DNA from: Terriglobia bacterium
GTDB lineage: Bacteria; Acidobacteriota; Terriglobia; UBA7540
Length of the DNA stretch: 5,080 nt
Direction of reading: 5' to 3'
Assembly: GCA_030040455.1 (NCBI GenBank)
Contig: JASHTR010000338.1
Span: forward strand, 1 to 5,080
Below the pieces are notes generated by a model. It was not told the origin of the DNA. It searched no databases and saw only the letters and a program-made list of their open reading frames with translations. Within the stretch, counting starts at the first letter, position 1; each line of letters opens with the position of its first letter. The position numbers and the translations under genes are program-made. This document shows, in pieces, positions 1 to 5,080 of this stretch.

Positions 1-1177
1 CCAGGCTTCCGCCGTTGCTCACCAGGATGGTGCCGGCATTGGTGATCGTATCCAGCAAGCCGGTGCTGGTGCCCGGCGATGTAAACGTGGTCCCGTTGGA
101 GATCGTGACTCCATCAAGGACGGCGTTGTTCCCTTCCATCGTCCCCCCGTTAACCGTGTTGAGCGTGCCGCCGGTGATCGTGTTCGCGACCACAACAGAA
201 CCGCCGTTGGCCGTGATGTTTCCGCCGGTGTTATCAACCGGGGCGCCGAGATAAAGTTCAGCGCCGCTCGATGCTTCCATCAACCCCTCATTTGTAACGG
301 CGCTGGGGCTGACGTTCAGTATGCTGAGTTGCCCGCTGGCGGTTGTGGCGTCAATAATTCCGTCGGAGTCGTTGATCAGCGTGATGCCTCCGATGTTCCC
401 ATTTCCTTGAATGGTGTTGTTGACGTTCTCGAGCGTCGCGGGGCTGCTGTACGCTGTGATCTCCGCCGGCCCCTCGTTCGCCGTAGACGTGCTGAAAAGC
501 GTTACCGTGCCGCCACCTTCGAGCGTCGCGTAATTCTCCGTTGCGCCGGAGCTGCCGATCCCTAAGCCTGTAGCGAATTCCCCGGTACCGTTCACATAAA
601 TCGTGCCGTTATTTTTGATGGTCCCATTAATGTTGGTCCCGGTGTTATCGATATACGTGCCGTTGATCGTCACCGCTCCTTCCGACGTGCTGCCGTCCAG
701 GGTGGCGCCGGTGACGGATTCCAAGGTCCCGCCGTTGATGTTCGTGAGCGTCCCGCCTTGAATCGTCGAGCTCGAGATTTCTACCGTGCCGCCGTTGGCA
801 GTAATGTTGCCTCCGCCGTTCGCGACGGTGGTGTCTTGAATGGCCAACGTGCCGGTAGTCGCTTCCATCAAGCCTGCGTTCGTTGCTCCACCGCTCGCGA
901 GGACGAGGAGCGTTGTGTTCTCACCGCTGGCAGTGGTAGCGTCAATCGTCCCACTTTCCTCATTCACCAGCCCGGTCACCTCGATGTCCCCATTTCCCTC
1001 GATGATGTTATCCACATTGTCCAAAGTGTTCGAAGTGTGGCCGAGGTTGCCGATAATTGCCGTGCTGCCGCTCGGCGCGGTCATCGTTATGGTCCCGCCG
1101 CCGCTGAGGGTCACATCGCCATTGGCGCCGAGCTGCAAAGGAGCGTTGGACAATTCAATGTTGCCGGCGTTTTCGAT
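1..1177 (-). repeat. Long in-frame modular repeats within the repeat protein (two units plus start of a third)
   Basis: Unit 1 is residues 119-304 (nt 1177-620), unit 2 is residues 305-495 (nt 619-47), and unit 3 begins at residue 496 (nt 46) and leaves the window. Shared blocks occur in the same order: N[AN]G[NT]I (residues 121, 307, 498), GGGT[IV]T (144, 339), TL[DE]NV[DN]N (169, 366), IDATTASG (196, 393), GLMEA (220, 416), GGNITANGG (240, 436), NGGT[LM]E (266, 461), and a LDG...I.NGT block (278, 472). Several blocks are identical in protein but differ at synonymous bases, so the duplication is not recent. Unit lengths of about 186 and 191 residues differ by small indels. The repeats are probably successive stretches of one beta-solenoid. 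Confidence 0.85.
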
Positions 1178-1531
1178 CGTGGTCCCATAGATGCTGAGAG
1201 ATCCCTCGACAGCAGAGACGACGCTCAAGGTGTCCGCCGAGTTGATGGTCAGGTCATCCATGCTGGCGTACCCGACGTCGTCCAATGTGACAGTGGTCGC
1301 TGAGGAATTCAGAATGCAAACGCTCGTGGTGGAGCTGTTGGGCGCCTCGGTTGATGGATTCCAGTTGCCCGGCACATCCCAGTCGCCGGATCCGCTGATG
1401 TTCCATATGGCTACCCCCGCCTCCGCCGTACACGAGAATTGCGCATAGGCCGGGACTACGCTAAAACCCAGAACAAGAGTGAAAAAAGCGAGTACCGCTA
1501 CGAAACTTAGACATGACTTGCTTGACTGCAT
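1..1531 (-). CDS. Secreted beta-strand repeat protein, 5' part only (C-terminus beyond left edge)
   Basis: The minus-strand frame from the ATG at 1531 stays open to the left edge, giving 510 codons with no stop, so the gene is partial. Residues 1-30 form a clear signal peptide: Lys5, a hydrophobic core at about 8-26, and cleavage after AYA before Gln31. Residues 43-57 carry a W..sGsGdW....NW pattern followed by a P...d.v.I..... stretch, an N-terminal motif I associate with large autotransporter-like or PEP-CTERM exoproteins. Cys34 and Cys72 are the only two cysteines seen and could form a disulfide. From residue 119 the protein is built of long Asn/Gly/Thr-rich units with short beta-strand motifs such as GGNITANGG and NNGTI, typical of right-handed beta-helix surface proteins. 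It probably acts at the surface or outside the cell, for example in adhesion or matrix, but no enzymatic motif is seen and the function is unknown. Whether it ends in a beta-barrel, a PEP-CTERM or another anchor cannot be seen. The start is supported by the signal peptide and an upstream purine-rich RBS. Confidence 0.88.
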   Translation of the reverse strand, partial: MQSSKSCLSFVAVLAFFTLVLGFSVVPAYAQFSCTAEAGVAIWNISGSGDWDVPGNWNPSTEAPNSSTTSVCILNSSATTVTLDDVGYASMDDLTINSADTLSVVSAVEGSLSIYGTTIENAGNIELSNAPLQLGANGDVTLSGGGTITMTAPSGSTAIIGNLGHTSNTLDNVDNIIEGNGDIEVTGLVNEESGTIDATTASGENTTLLVLASGGATNAGLMEATTGTLAIQDTTVANGGGNITANGGTVEISSSTIQGGTLTNINGGTLESVTGATLDGSTSEGAVTINGTYIDNTGTNINGTIKNNGTIYVNGTGEFATGLGIGSSGATENYATLEGGGTVTLFSTSTANEGPAEITAYSSPATLENVNNTIQGNGNIGGITLINDSDGIIDATTASGQLSILNVSPSAVTNEGLMEASSGAELYLGAPVDNTGGNITANGGSVVVANTITGGTLNTVNGGTMEGNNAVLDGVTISNGTTFTSPGTSTGLLDTITNAGTILVSNGGSL

Positions 1532-1534
1532 GAC

Positions 1535-1547
1535 TTCCCCCTTCCCT
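1535..1547 (-). promoter_or_regulatory. Ribosome binding site of the repeat protein
   Basis: On the minus strand the ATG at 1531 is preceded by a purine run reading AGGGAAGGGGGAA, ending three bases before the start codon. This is a G-rich Shine-Dalgarno-like site and it supports the start that also gives a complete signal peptide. Confidence 0.6.
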
Positions 1548-1664
1548 GAAGATTAGCTTGATGCGGTTTCGACTCCGAAGCCAGAGAACACCACTACATT
1601 GGGACTGCGCGCCTTTCTACCTGACAGCGTGGCCAAGCATACCTCCCTTCGAGCCAAGACGGGG

Positions 1665-1697
1665 CGACCCGATACGCCGGAGCGGCATATCGGGTCG
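1665..1697. repeat. Near-perfect 33-bp palindrome (15-bp stem, 3-base loop)
   Basis: CGACCCGATA at 1665-1674 is exactly complementary to TATCGGGTCG at 1688-1697. After one C/A mismatch (1675/1687), GCCG at 1676-1679 pairs with CGGC at 1683-1686 around a GAG loop. GGGG at 1661-1664 can further pair with CCCC at 1703-1706 across a small bulge. No T-run follows on either strand, so it is not a standard intrinsic terminator. It could be an RNA hairpin, a REP-like dispersed palindrome or a protein-binding site. Confidence 0.7.
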
Positions 1698-1733
1698 ACA
1701 CACCCCAGCCAACACTTATGGAGGTAGAGCCAC

Positions 1734-1788
1734 CGGGAGCGCAACCATTTCCGGAGGGCCGAACAGGCCTGGGAAGGCAGCGCTCCCG
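1734..1788 (-). terminator. Hairpin just after the PEP-CTERM gene, possible terminator or 3' stabiliser
   Basis: CGGGAGCGC at 1734-1742 is fully complementary to GCGCTCCCG at 1780-1788. Inside, TTCC (1749-1752) can pair with GGAA (1772-1775) and GGCC (1757-1760) with GGCC (1766-1769). The hairpin begins 12 bases after the minus-strand stop at 1801-1803, where a terminator would be expected. However, no U-tract follows, so transcript stabilisation or partial read-through into the repeat gene is equally possible. Confidence 0.35.
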
Positions 1789-1800
1789 TCAAACTAATCA

Positions 1801-2469
1801 CTAACCACGAACTACTGCCTTTCGCTTCATCATCCAGCCGAGGCCCAGTAATCCCATGCCAAGAAGGAACAACGAGGCTGGCTCGGGAACGGCACTCGCG
1901 CCGGATGGGCTGGCAGTCCCGGAGATGTTTACCTGAAGCCCGGACGGCCCACCGTCGTTATGAACGTCAAGCACCAGCGTGTTCGTACCGCTCACAAACC
2001 CGGAACTGATCGTAAATGGCGTGAGCGAGCCGAAACTGGTGCCGCCCAGGGTAATGCCTGTGGAAACCCCATTTAGCGTGATGGATCCCTCATTATCTGT
2101 GGCCCAAGATCCGGTTAACGCTGCGGTGCTAGGGTCTAACCCCGCCAAAGAAAACGTAATCTCATAAAGGAAATCCCCCACATCGTCCTGGCACGTGGAA
2201 GTGATCCACTGGGATGTCGTCGTGTCAGCTACATATACAGCATTGGGAGTTTCGGTGATCGCTGCCGTGGCGCCGCAGGGGCTACTGGTTATGGTGTAGT
2301 GGGGGTCGGTGGCGCCAACAGCCAATAATGCGCCGCTGCTATTAACGCCAGAGCTGAAGATAACTATAGAATTGGCGCTCGCTGAACCAGGCCATGCGAA
2401 CAGGCACGCTAACAATGCCACGCTTACGCCCAAGACCGGAAGTAAACCGTCTTTCACAAGTCTTTTCAT
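1801..2469 (-). CDS. PEP-CTERM sorting domain exoprotein with beta-sandwich-like body
   Basis: This is a complete secreted protein of 222 residues. Residues 1-32 are a signal peptide (MKRLVK, hydrophobic core 9-26, cleavage after ASA before Asn33). The C-terminus is a textbook PEP-CTERM: VPEPAS at 194-199, a glycine-rich membrane helix at about 199-214, then Lys-Arg-Lys and a short basic tail. In known systems an exosortase cleaves at this signal during export; no exosortase gene lies in the window. The body has GATDPHYTI (52-60), a SQWI block (86-89), LDPSTAALTGSWATDNEG (111-128), LNGVSTG (132-138), FTISSGFVSGTNTLVLDV (152-169) and GGPSGLQV (173-180). From memory, this order recurs in PEP-CTERM proteins of many bacteria and looks like a galactose-binding-type jelly roll. 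Cys65 and Cys93 may pair. Ligand and role are unknown. I chose the ATG at 2469, not the longer in-frame start at 2559, because it has a strong RBS and gives a proper signal peptide. Confidence 0.92.
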   Translation of the reverse strand: MKRLVKDGLLPVLGVSVALLACLFAWPGSASANSIVIFSSGVNSSGALLAVGATDPHYTITSSPCGATAAITETPNAVYVADTTTSQWITSTCQDDVGDFLYEITFSLAGLDPSTAALTGSWATDNEGSITLNGVSTGITLGGTSFGSLTPFTISSGFVSGTNTLVLDVHNDGGPSGLQVNISGTASPSGASAVPEPASLFLLGMGLLGLGWMMKRKAVVRG

Positions 2470-2475
2470 TGCTAT

Positions 2476-2481
2476 CCTCCC
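2476..2481 (-). promoter_or_regulatory. Shine-Dalgarno of the PEP-CTERM gene (decides the start)
   Basis: The minus strand reads GGGAGG, then six bases (ATAGCA), then ATG at 2469. This near-consensus site at good spacing fixes the start and rejects the 30-residue N-terminal extension possible from 2559. Confidence 0.85.
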
Positions 2482-2542
2482 TATCTTTAGCTCAAAAACG
2501 GAGATGTCATGATGACGAGGTAGATGTTGACTAACTTGCTCC

Positions 2543-2571
2543 TTGACAGCCCCCTGCACTCAAACTACGAT
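2543..2571 (+). promoter_or_regulatory. Sigma70-type promoter for the regulator operon
   Basis: A perfect -35 hexamer TTGACA (2543-2548) is followed by exactly 17 bp and then TACGAT (2566-2571), which matches four of six bases of the -10 consensus, including the important first TA and last T. It points toward the regulator gene at 2699, with transcription expected to start near 2578. It also lies upstream of the PEP-CTERM start on the opposite strand, so a protein bound here could affect both genes. Confidence 0.6.
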
Positions 2572-2698
2572 GGCCGAATGGCAGTACCCCTTCACCCGGC
2601 AGACGCTCCCTTGCGCATCTCAGCCAGTTTACGAACAAACGAAATGAAAAATACTTAAGGATTTGCTGATATGTTCTGAAAGTTTGCAAAAAACCTTT

Positions 2699-4678
2699 AT
2701 GAAGGAAGAGCCCCGTCATCTATACCTCTTTGGCCCCTTTCGCCTGGATCCTGCGAAACGCATTTTGTGGCGAGGTTCGGAGCCCGTTTCCTTGCCCGGA
2801 AGAGCTTTTGACACGCTTCTGGTTCTCCTTCAGAACGCTGAAAAGACGGTTGAGAAGGATCAGATCATCGAGGCGGTATGGGGAGGGGCGGCGGTTGAAG
2901 AGAACAACCTGACGCAGTGCATTTCCACGCTGCGGAAGGCGCTGGGTGAGACCAAGGGAGATCCGAAGTACATCCTGACGTTACCCGGAACAGGATATCG
3001 GTTCGTCGCCGACGTGACGCAAAAGCTTCACGATGCCACAGCGGCAGCCTCCCCGGTTGGGATGCCGGCCAAAGAGGCCACCCGGCCACCTGCTGGCAAT
3101 GGAAGCGCATCCTCTTCCGTGTCCAGCGGGGTTCCGGGGCGAGTTGACCCTGAGGCCCGGCCAGCTCGGCGCCCTCCGGGGCCACTCAACGCCTTGCATT
3201 TCAGGCAGAAACTTGGATTGCTTCTGTTCCTGGCCGCTGCGGTATTTGCCGGATATTGGGTTATCAAGGAGCAGTCAGCCAAGTCGAATGCCCGGAAAAA
3301 GGCCGCACCGGCCCGCCGCACCATGCTCGCCGTGCTACCATTCCAGAATCTTACCGGCGATCCGAGCCAGGCTAACTTTATCGATGGCCTGACCGAGGAG
3401 ATCACCACCCAATTGGGCAATGCCGACCAGTTCGGGGTTATCGCCCGCACTTCGGTGATGCGGTACAAACACACAAACGAAGGTTTGCACCGTATCGCCG
3501 GAGAACTTGGGGTGAACTACGTCGTTGAAGGAAGCGTGCGCCAGTCGGCAGGCAGAGTAAGAATCTCCGTGCAGCTTATCCAGGTTGCCGATCAGACGCA
3601 CGTCTGGGCGCAAAGCTACGAGAGACCCCTGGGGAACGTGCTGGCGCTTGAGGCGGAGGTGGCGCAGGATGTTCAGGAGGAAGTCACGCGGCGACTATAT
3701 TCCCTGACGAGGCCTGCTTCCCTTCCCATAAATGCTGAAGCGCGCGAAGCGTATCTGAAGGGCCTCTATTTTTTCAATCGACGCGACGAAGCGGGCCTCC
3801 TGAAAGCAGTGGCGAGCTTTCAGGAAGCCATTCGCAGGCAACCCGGCTACGCCTCGGCTTATGCGGGTCTGGCGAATTGCTACATCCTGCTCACACTCTA
3901 TGGAACTCGCAGCGATCCGGCATCCGCCAAGGCCGCAGCCCTCAAAGCCGTAACCCTCGATGATTCCCTGGCGGAAGGCCACACGGCGTTCGGGGCAGCC
4001 AAAGCGCTCTTCGACTGGGACTGGCCGGGTGCCGGAAGCGAGCTCCGGCGGGCGCTCAGCTTGAATCCGAACAGCGAGTTGGCACATCATTGGTACGCTG
4101 CCTTTTATCTGGCTCCGCAAGGACGGAACCTTGAGTCTATCGCTGAGATGAGGCTCGCTCTGAAGCTCGACCCGGTTTCACTGATCGCCAATACCGATCT
4201 AGGATGGGCGTACTTCATCTCCGGCCGTTATGGGGACGCATTTCGGCAGTACCAAAAGACGCTGGAGCTCAGCGCCAACTTCGTACCGCTGCACTTTCGG
4301 TTGTCTGAATATTACTTGGTGAAGCAGATGTACGCGGACTGGTCCAGAGAAATCGTGTTGGACTATCGCCTCTCAGGAGATGCAAAAGCCGCCGCAATCG
4401 TGGAACGCGCATACCGGCAGACGGGCTATCACGGGGTGCTATTGGCTGAGCTTAGCTCCGCCAAAGCGGACGGCGACCCGGCGATTTCCGCACCCTGGAG
4501 CGTGGCGCTCAATTACGCCCTTCTGAACCGCAAGGACGATGCGCTTCGCGTCCTCACGGCGATGTATGACCGCCACGATCCCTCGCTACTCTATATCAAG
4601 GTCGATCCTGTCTTCTCCAGCCTGAAACCCGATCCGAGGTTCCAGACCATCGAGCGGCATATGGGGTTAATCCAATAA
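2699..4678 (+). CDS. Membrane-anchored wHTH transcriptional regulator with TolB-like and TPR domains (CadC-like architecture)
   Basis: The protein is 659 residues from the ATG at 2699. Residues about 8-105 are an OmpR/PhoB-type winged helix: LFGPFRLDP start, a recognition-helix region around NLTQCISTLRKALG (70-83), and a closing wing ILTLPGTGYRFV (92-103). A Pro/Ala/Ser-rich linker (about 110-165) leads to one membrane helix at 172-189. Residues about 208-330 match the TolB/FlgO-like N-terminal domain (LAVLPFQNLTGD at 210-221, DGLTEEITTQL at 229-239, NYVVEGSVRQ at 273-282, VWAQSYERP at 302-310). Residues about 345-620 hold TPR-like helical repeats, and the end DPVFSSLKPDPRF is typical of the family. 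In this architecture the DNA-binding part is cytoplasmic and the TolB-TPR part faces the periplasm, acting as a one-component sensor and activator; the signal is unknown. A TTG at 2663 would add 12 residues, but its AAGGA lies only one base upstream and the conserved domain begins after Met2699. That ATG has no clear RBS. It probably forms an operon with the gene at 4698. Confidence 0.9.
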   Translation: MKEEPRHLYLFGPFRLDPAKRILWRGSEPVSLPGRAFDTLLVLLQNAEKTVEKDQIIEAVWGGAAVEENNLTQCISTLRKALGETKGDPKYILTLPGTGYRFVADVTQKLHDATAAASPVGMPAKEATRPPAGNGSASSSVSSGVPGRVDPEARPARRPPGPLNALHFRQKLGLLLFLAAAVFAGYWVIKEQSAKSNARKKAAPARRTMLAVLPFQNLTGDPSQANFIDGLTEEITTQLGNADQFGVIARTSVMRYKHTNEGLHRIAGELGVNYVVEGSVRQSAGRVRISVQLIQVADQTHVWAQSYERPLGNVLALEAEVAQDVQEEVTRRLYSLTRPASLPINAEAREAYLKGLYFFNRRDEAGLLKAVASFQEAIRRQPGYASAYAGLANCYILLTLYGTRSDPASAKAAALKAVTLDDSLAEGHTAFGAAKALFDWDWPGAGSELRRALSLNPNSELAHHWYAAFYLAPQGRNLESIAEMRLALKLDPVSLIANTDLGWAYFISGRYGDAFRQYQKTLELSANFVPLHFRLSEYYLVKQMYADWSREIVLDYRLSGDAKAAAIVERAYRQTGYHGVLLAELSSAKADGDPAISAPWSVALNYALLNRKDDALRVLTAMYDRHDPSLLYIKVDPVFSSLKPDPRFQTIERHMGLIQ

Positions 4679-4682
4679 GGAG
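4677..4682 (+). promoter_or_regulatory. Shine-Dalgarno overlapping the regulator stop codon
   Basis: AAGGAG begins inside the TAA stop of the regulator and lies 15 bases before the ATG at 4698. The spacing is longer than usual, but no better site is seen. The overlap with the stop codon suggests that translation of the second gene is coupled to that of the first. Confidence 0.5.
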
Positions 4683-4697
4683 CTGTTAAGAAATATC

Positions 4698-5080
4698 ATG
4701 AACCGCGCCATCGCAACGCTGACCATCGCTGCCATTGCCTGCCTCGCTCCATCAACGCGGGCGCAGACGGGCGACATCGTGGTTCGGCCGCAGGAGATTG
4801 AGGGCGTCTTGGCGAATCCGGGAATGGGAATTGAAACCTTTCAGCGATTTAACGGCGATTCACTCAATCCCGGTTTTAGATGGTCCGAAGCAGGGCCTAC
4901 GACAAGCCTCGCGCCGTCTGCTGCCAAGCCCGACTTTCCTGTAAGCACCATTTCTTATTGTCGCTGGTTTTGGGAGACGCTCGAACCCGAGCATGGAGAA
5001 ATTCATTGGGAGATCATCGACAACGCTCTCGAAGCGGCGCGCGCGCACCATCAAACTCTGGCCATCCGGCTGATGCCTTA
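4698..5080 (+). CDS. Secreted TIM-barrel glycosidase-like protein, N-terminal part (DUF4832/beta-galactosidase-like)
   Basis: The frame from the ATG at 4698 is open to the right edge, giving 127 complete codons, so the gene is partial. Residues 1-22 form a signal peptide (Arg3, hydrophobic core 4-17, cleavage after TRA before Gln23). Cys15 in AIAC is a weak lipobox alternative. Residues 40-44 read NPGMG, close to the NPG.G motif that opens DUF4832 and related proteins. Residues 84-97 (TISYCRWFWETLEP) followed by EHGEIHW (98-104) and then an Ile-Asp-Asn helix are the classic first strand, helix and W..lEP..G...W segment of GH42/GH5-like (beta/alpha)8 barrels. Residues 119-127 then look like the second strand (TLAIRLMP). 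Catalytic glutamates would lie beyond the window, so activity and substrate cannot be judged. It follows the regulator by 19 bp with no terminator, so it may be a target as well as an operon partner. Family placement is by recalled motifs and is moderately sure; export is well supported. Confidence 0.8.
   Translation, partial: MNRAIATLTIAAIACLAPSTRAQTGDIVVRPQEIEGVLANPGMGIETFQRFNGDSLNPGFRWSEAGPTTSLAPSAAKPDFPVSTISYCRWFWETLEPEHGEIHWEIIDNALEAARAHHQTLAIRLMP

Larger units (their letters stand above)
1532..1800 (-). other. Hairpin-rich gap between two minus-strand genes, possible structured RNA leader
   Basis: This 269-bp stretch separates the PEP-CTERM stop codon from the start of the repeat protein. 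Open frames of about 80 codons exist on both strands (1553-1801 minus, 1558-1797 plus), but neither looks like a protein and they mirror the palindromes. It holds at least three complementary pairings: a 9-bp stem 1734-1742/1780-1788, a 7-bp stem 1640-1646/1720-1726, and, inside the latter, a 15-bp hairpin with one mismatch at 1665-1697. Together they would fold into two adjacent domains on the minus-strand transcript. I looked for the conserved cores of c-di-GMP-I and cobalamin riboswitches and did not find them. It could be a 5' leader of the repeat gene, a 3' region of the PEP-CTERM gene, or both. Confidence 0.4.
2470..2698. promoter_or_regulatory. Divergent intergenic control region
   Basis: These 229 bp separate the minus-strand PEP-CTERM gene from the plus-strand regulator gene. 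They contain a plus-strand promoter at 2543-2571, an 11-bp palindrome at 2506-2516 (GTCAT, one base, ATGAC), the PEP-CTERM RBS at 2476-2481, and an A-rich stretch at about 2634-2660 before the regulator. No convincing minus-strand promoter was found: the best -35-like hexamer (complement of 2505-2510) would place the transcript start inside the RBS. The plus-strand leader from the predicted start to the ATG at 2699 would be about 120 nt. Confidence 0.6.

Noticed and set aside
1..1177. CRISPR-like array
   Set aside because: The repetition is in-frame protein repeats with about 190-residue units and diverged DNA, with no short identical repeats and unique spacers.
758..1303. 181-codon open frame on the plus strand
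   Set aside because: It lies antisense to the repeat protein, has no RBS or recognisable domain, and its composition follows from the repetitive Asn/Gly/Thr codons on the other strand. Other plus-strand frames in 15-1448 are rejected for the same reason.
1553..1801. 82-codon minus-strand frame between the PEP-CTERM and repeat genes
   Set aside because: It has no good RBS and no domain, and it runs through three hairpins. The overlapping plus-strand frame at 1558-1797 mirrors the palindromes. Non-coding structure explains it better.
2470..2510. Minus-strand promoter for the PEP-CTERM gene with ATGACA as -35
   Set aside because: Any matching -10 would put the transcript start within the Shine-Dalgarno, and the -10 candidates match only three of six bases.
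2527..2547. TTGAC direct repeat (2527-2531 and 2543-2547) as a tandem site for an OmpR-type regulator
   Set aside because: The 16-bp spacing does not match the usual 10-11 bp period of such sites, and the second copy is already explained as the -35 hexamer.
2470..2559. N-terminal extension of the PEP-CTERM protein by 30 residues
   Set aside because: The GGGAGG site six bases before the ATG at 2469 and the normal signal peptide from that Met make the longer start unlikely, and the extension would bury the signal peptide.
3028..3474. 148-codon minus-strand frame inside the regulator gene, and similar antisense frames at 2865-3185 and 3695-4120
   Set aside because: They lie opposite a gene with clear wHTH, TolB-like and TPR domains and show no domain of their own. 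They are shadows of GC-rich codon usage.

Overview
The window looks like chromosomal DNA of a Gram-negative soil-type bacterium, most likely an acidobacterium (Solibacter/Bryobacter-like). This is an inference from gene content: a wHTH-TolB-TPR membrane regulator of the kind abundant in Acidobacteriota, a PEP-CTERM sorted exoprotein, a large Asn/Gly/Thr-rich beta-repeat exoprotein and a DUF4832-like secreted TIM-barrel protein. No single marker gene proves the taxonomy.

Layout. Minus strand, left half: a large secreted repeat protein starts at 1531 and runs off the left edge, with 510 codons visible and no stop. Upstream of it is a 269-bp gap with several strong inverted repeats that could form a structured RNA leader or 3' hairpins. 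A complete 222-residue PEP-CTERM protein (1801-2469, minus) lies beyond that gap, so the two minus-strand genes are co-oriented. Positions 2470-2698 are a divergent intergenic region holding a good sigma70-type promoter on the plus strand (TTGACA, 17 bp, TACGAT). Plus strand, right half: a 659-residue membrane-anchored transcriptional regulator (2699-4678) is followed after only 19 bp by the start of a secreted TIM-barrel, glycosidase-like protein (4698 to beyond the right edge). These two probably form an operon.

How the genes may work together. All three non-regulatory proteins have export signals, so the theme is the cell envelope and outside of the cell: a PEP-CTERM protein with a lectin-like beta-sandwich, a beta-solenoid-like repeat protein, and a putative carbohydrate-active protein. 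The regulator has a cytoplasmic DNA-binding domain, one membrane helix and an outer TolB-like plus TPR sensor part. It is placed to control its own operon and perhaps the divergent PEP-CTERM gene, which is inference only. No tRNA, rRNA, CRISPR array, insertion sequence or phage gene was seen. The most notable non-genic signal is the hairpin-rich gap at 1532-1800. The most notable genic signal is the roughly 190-residue modular repeat in the left-hand gene.
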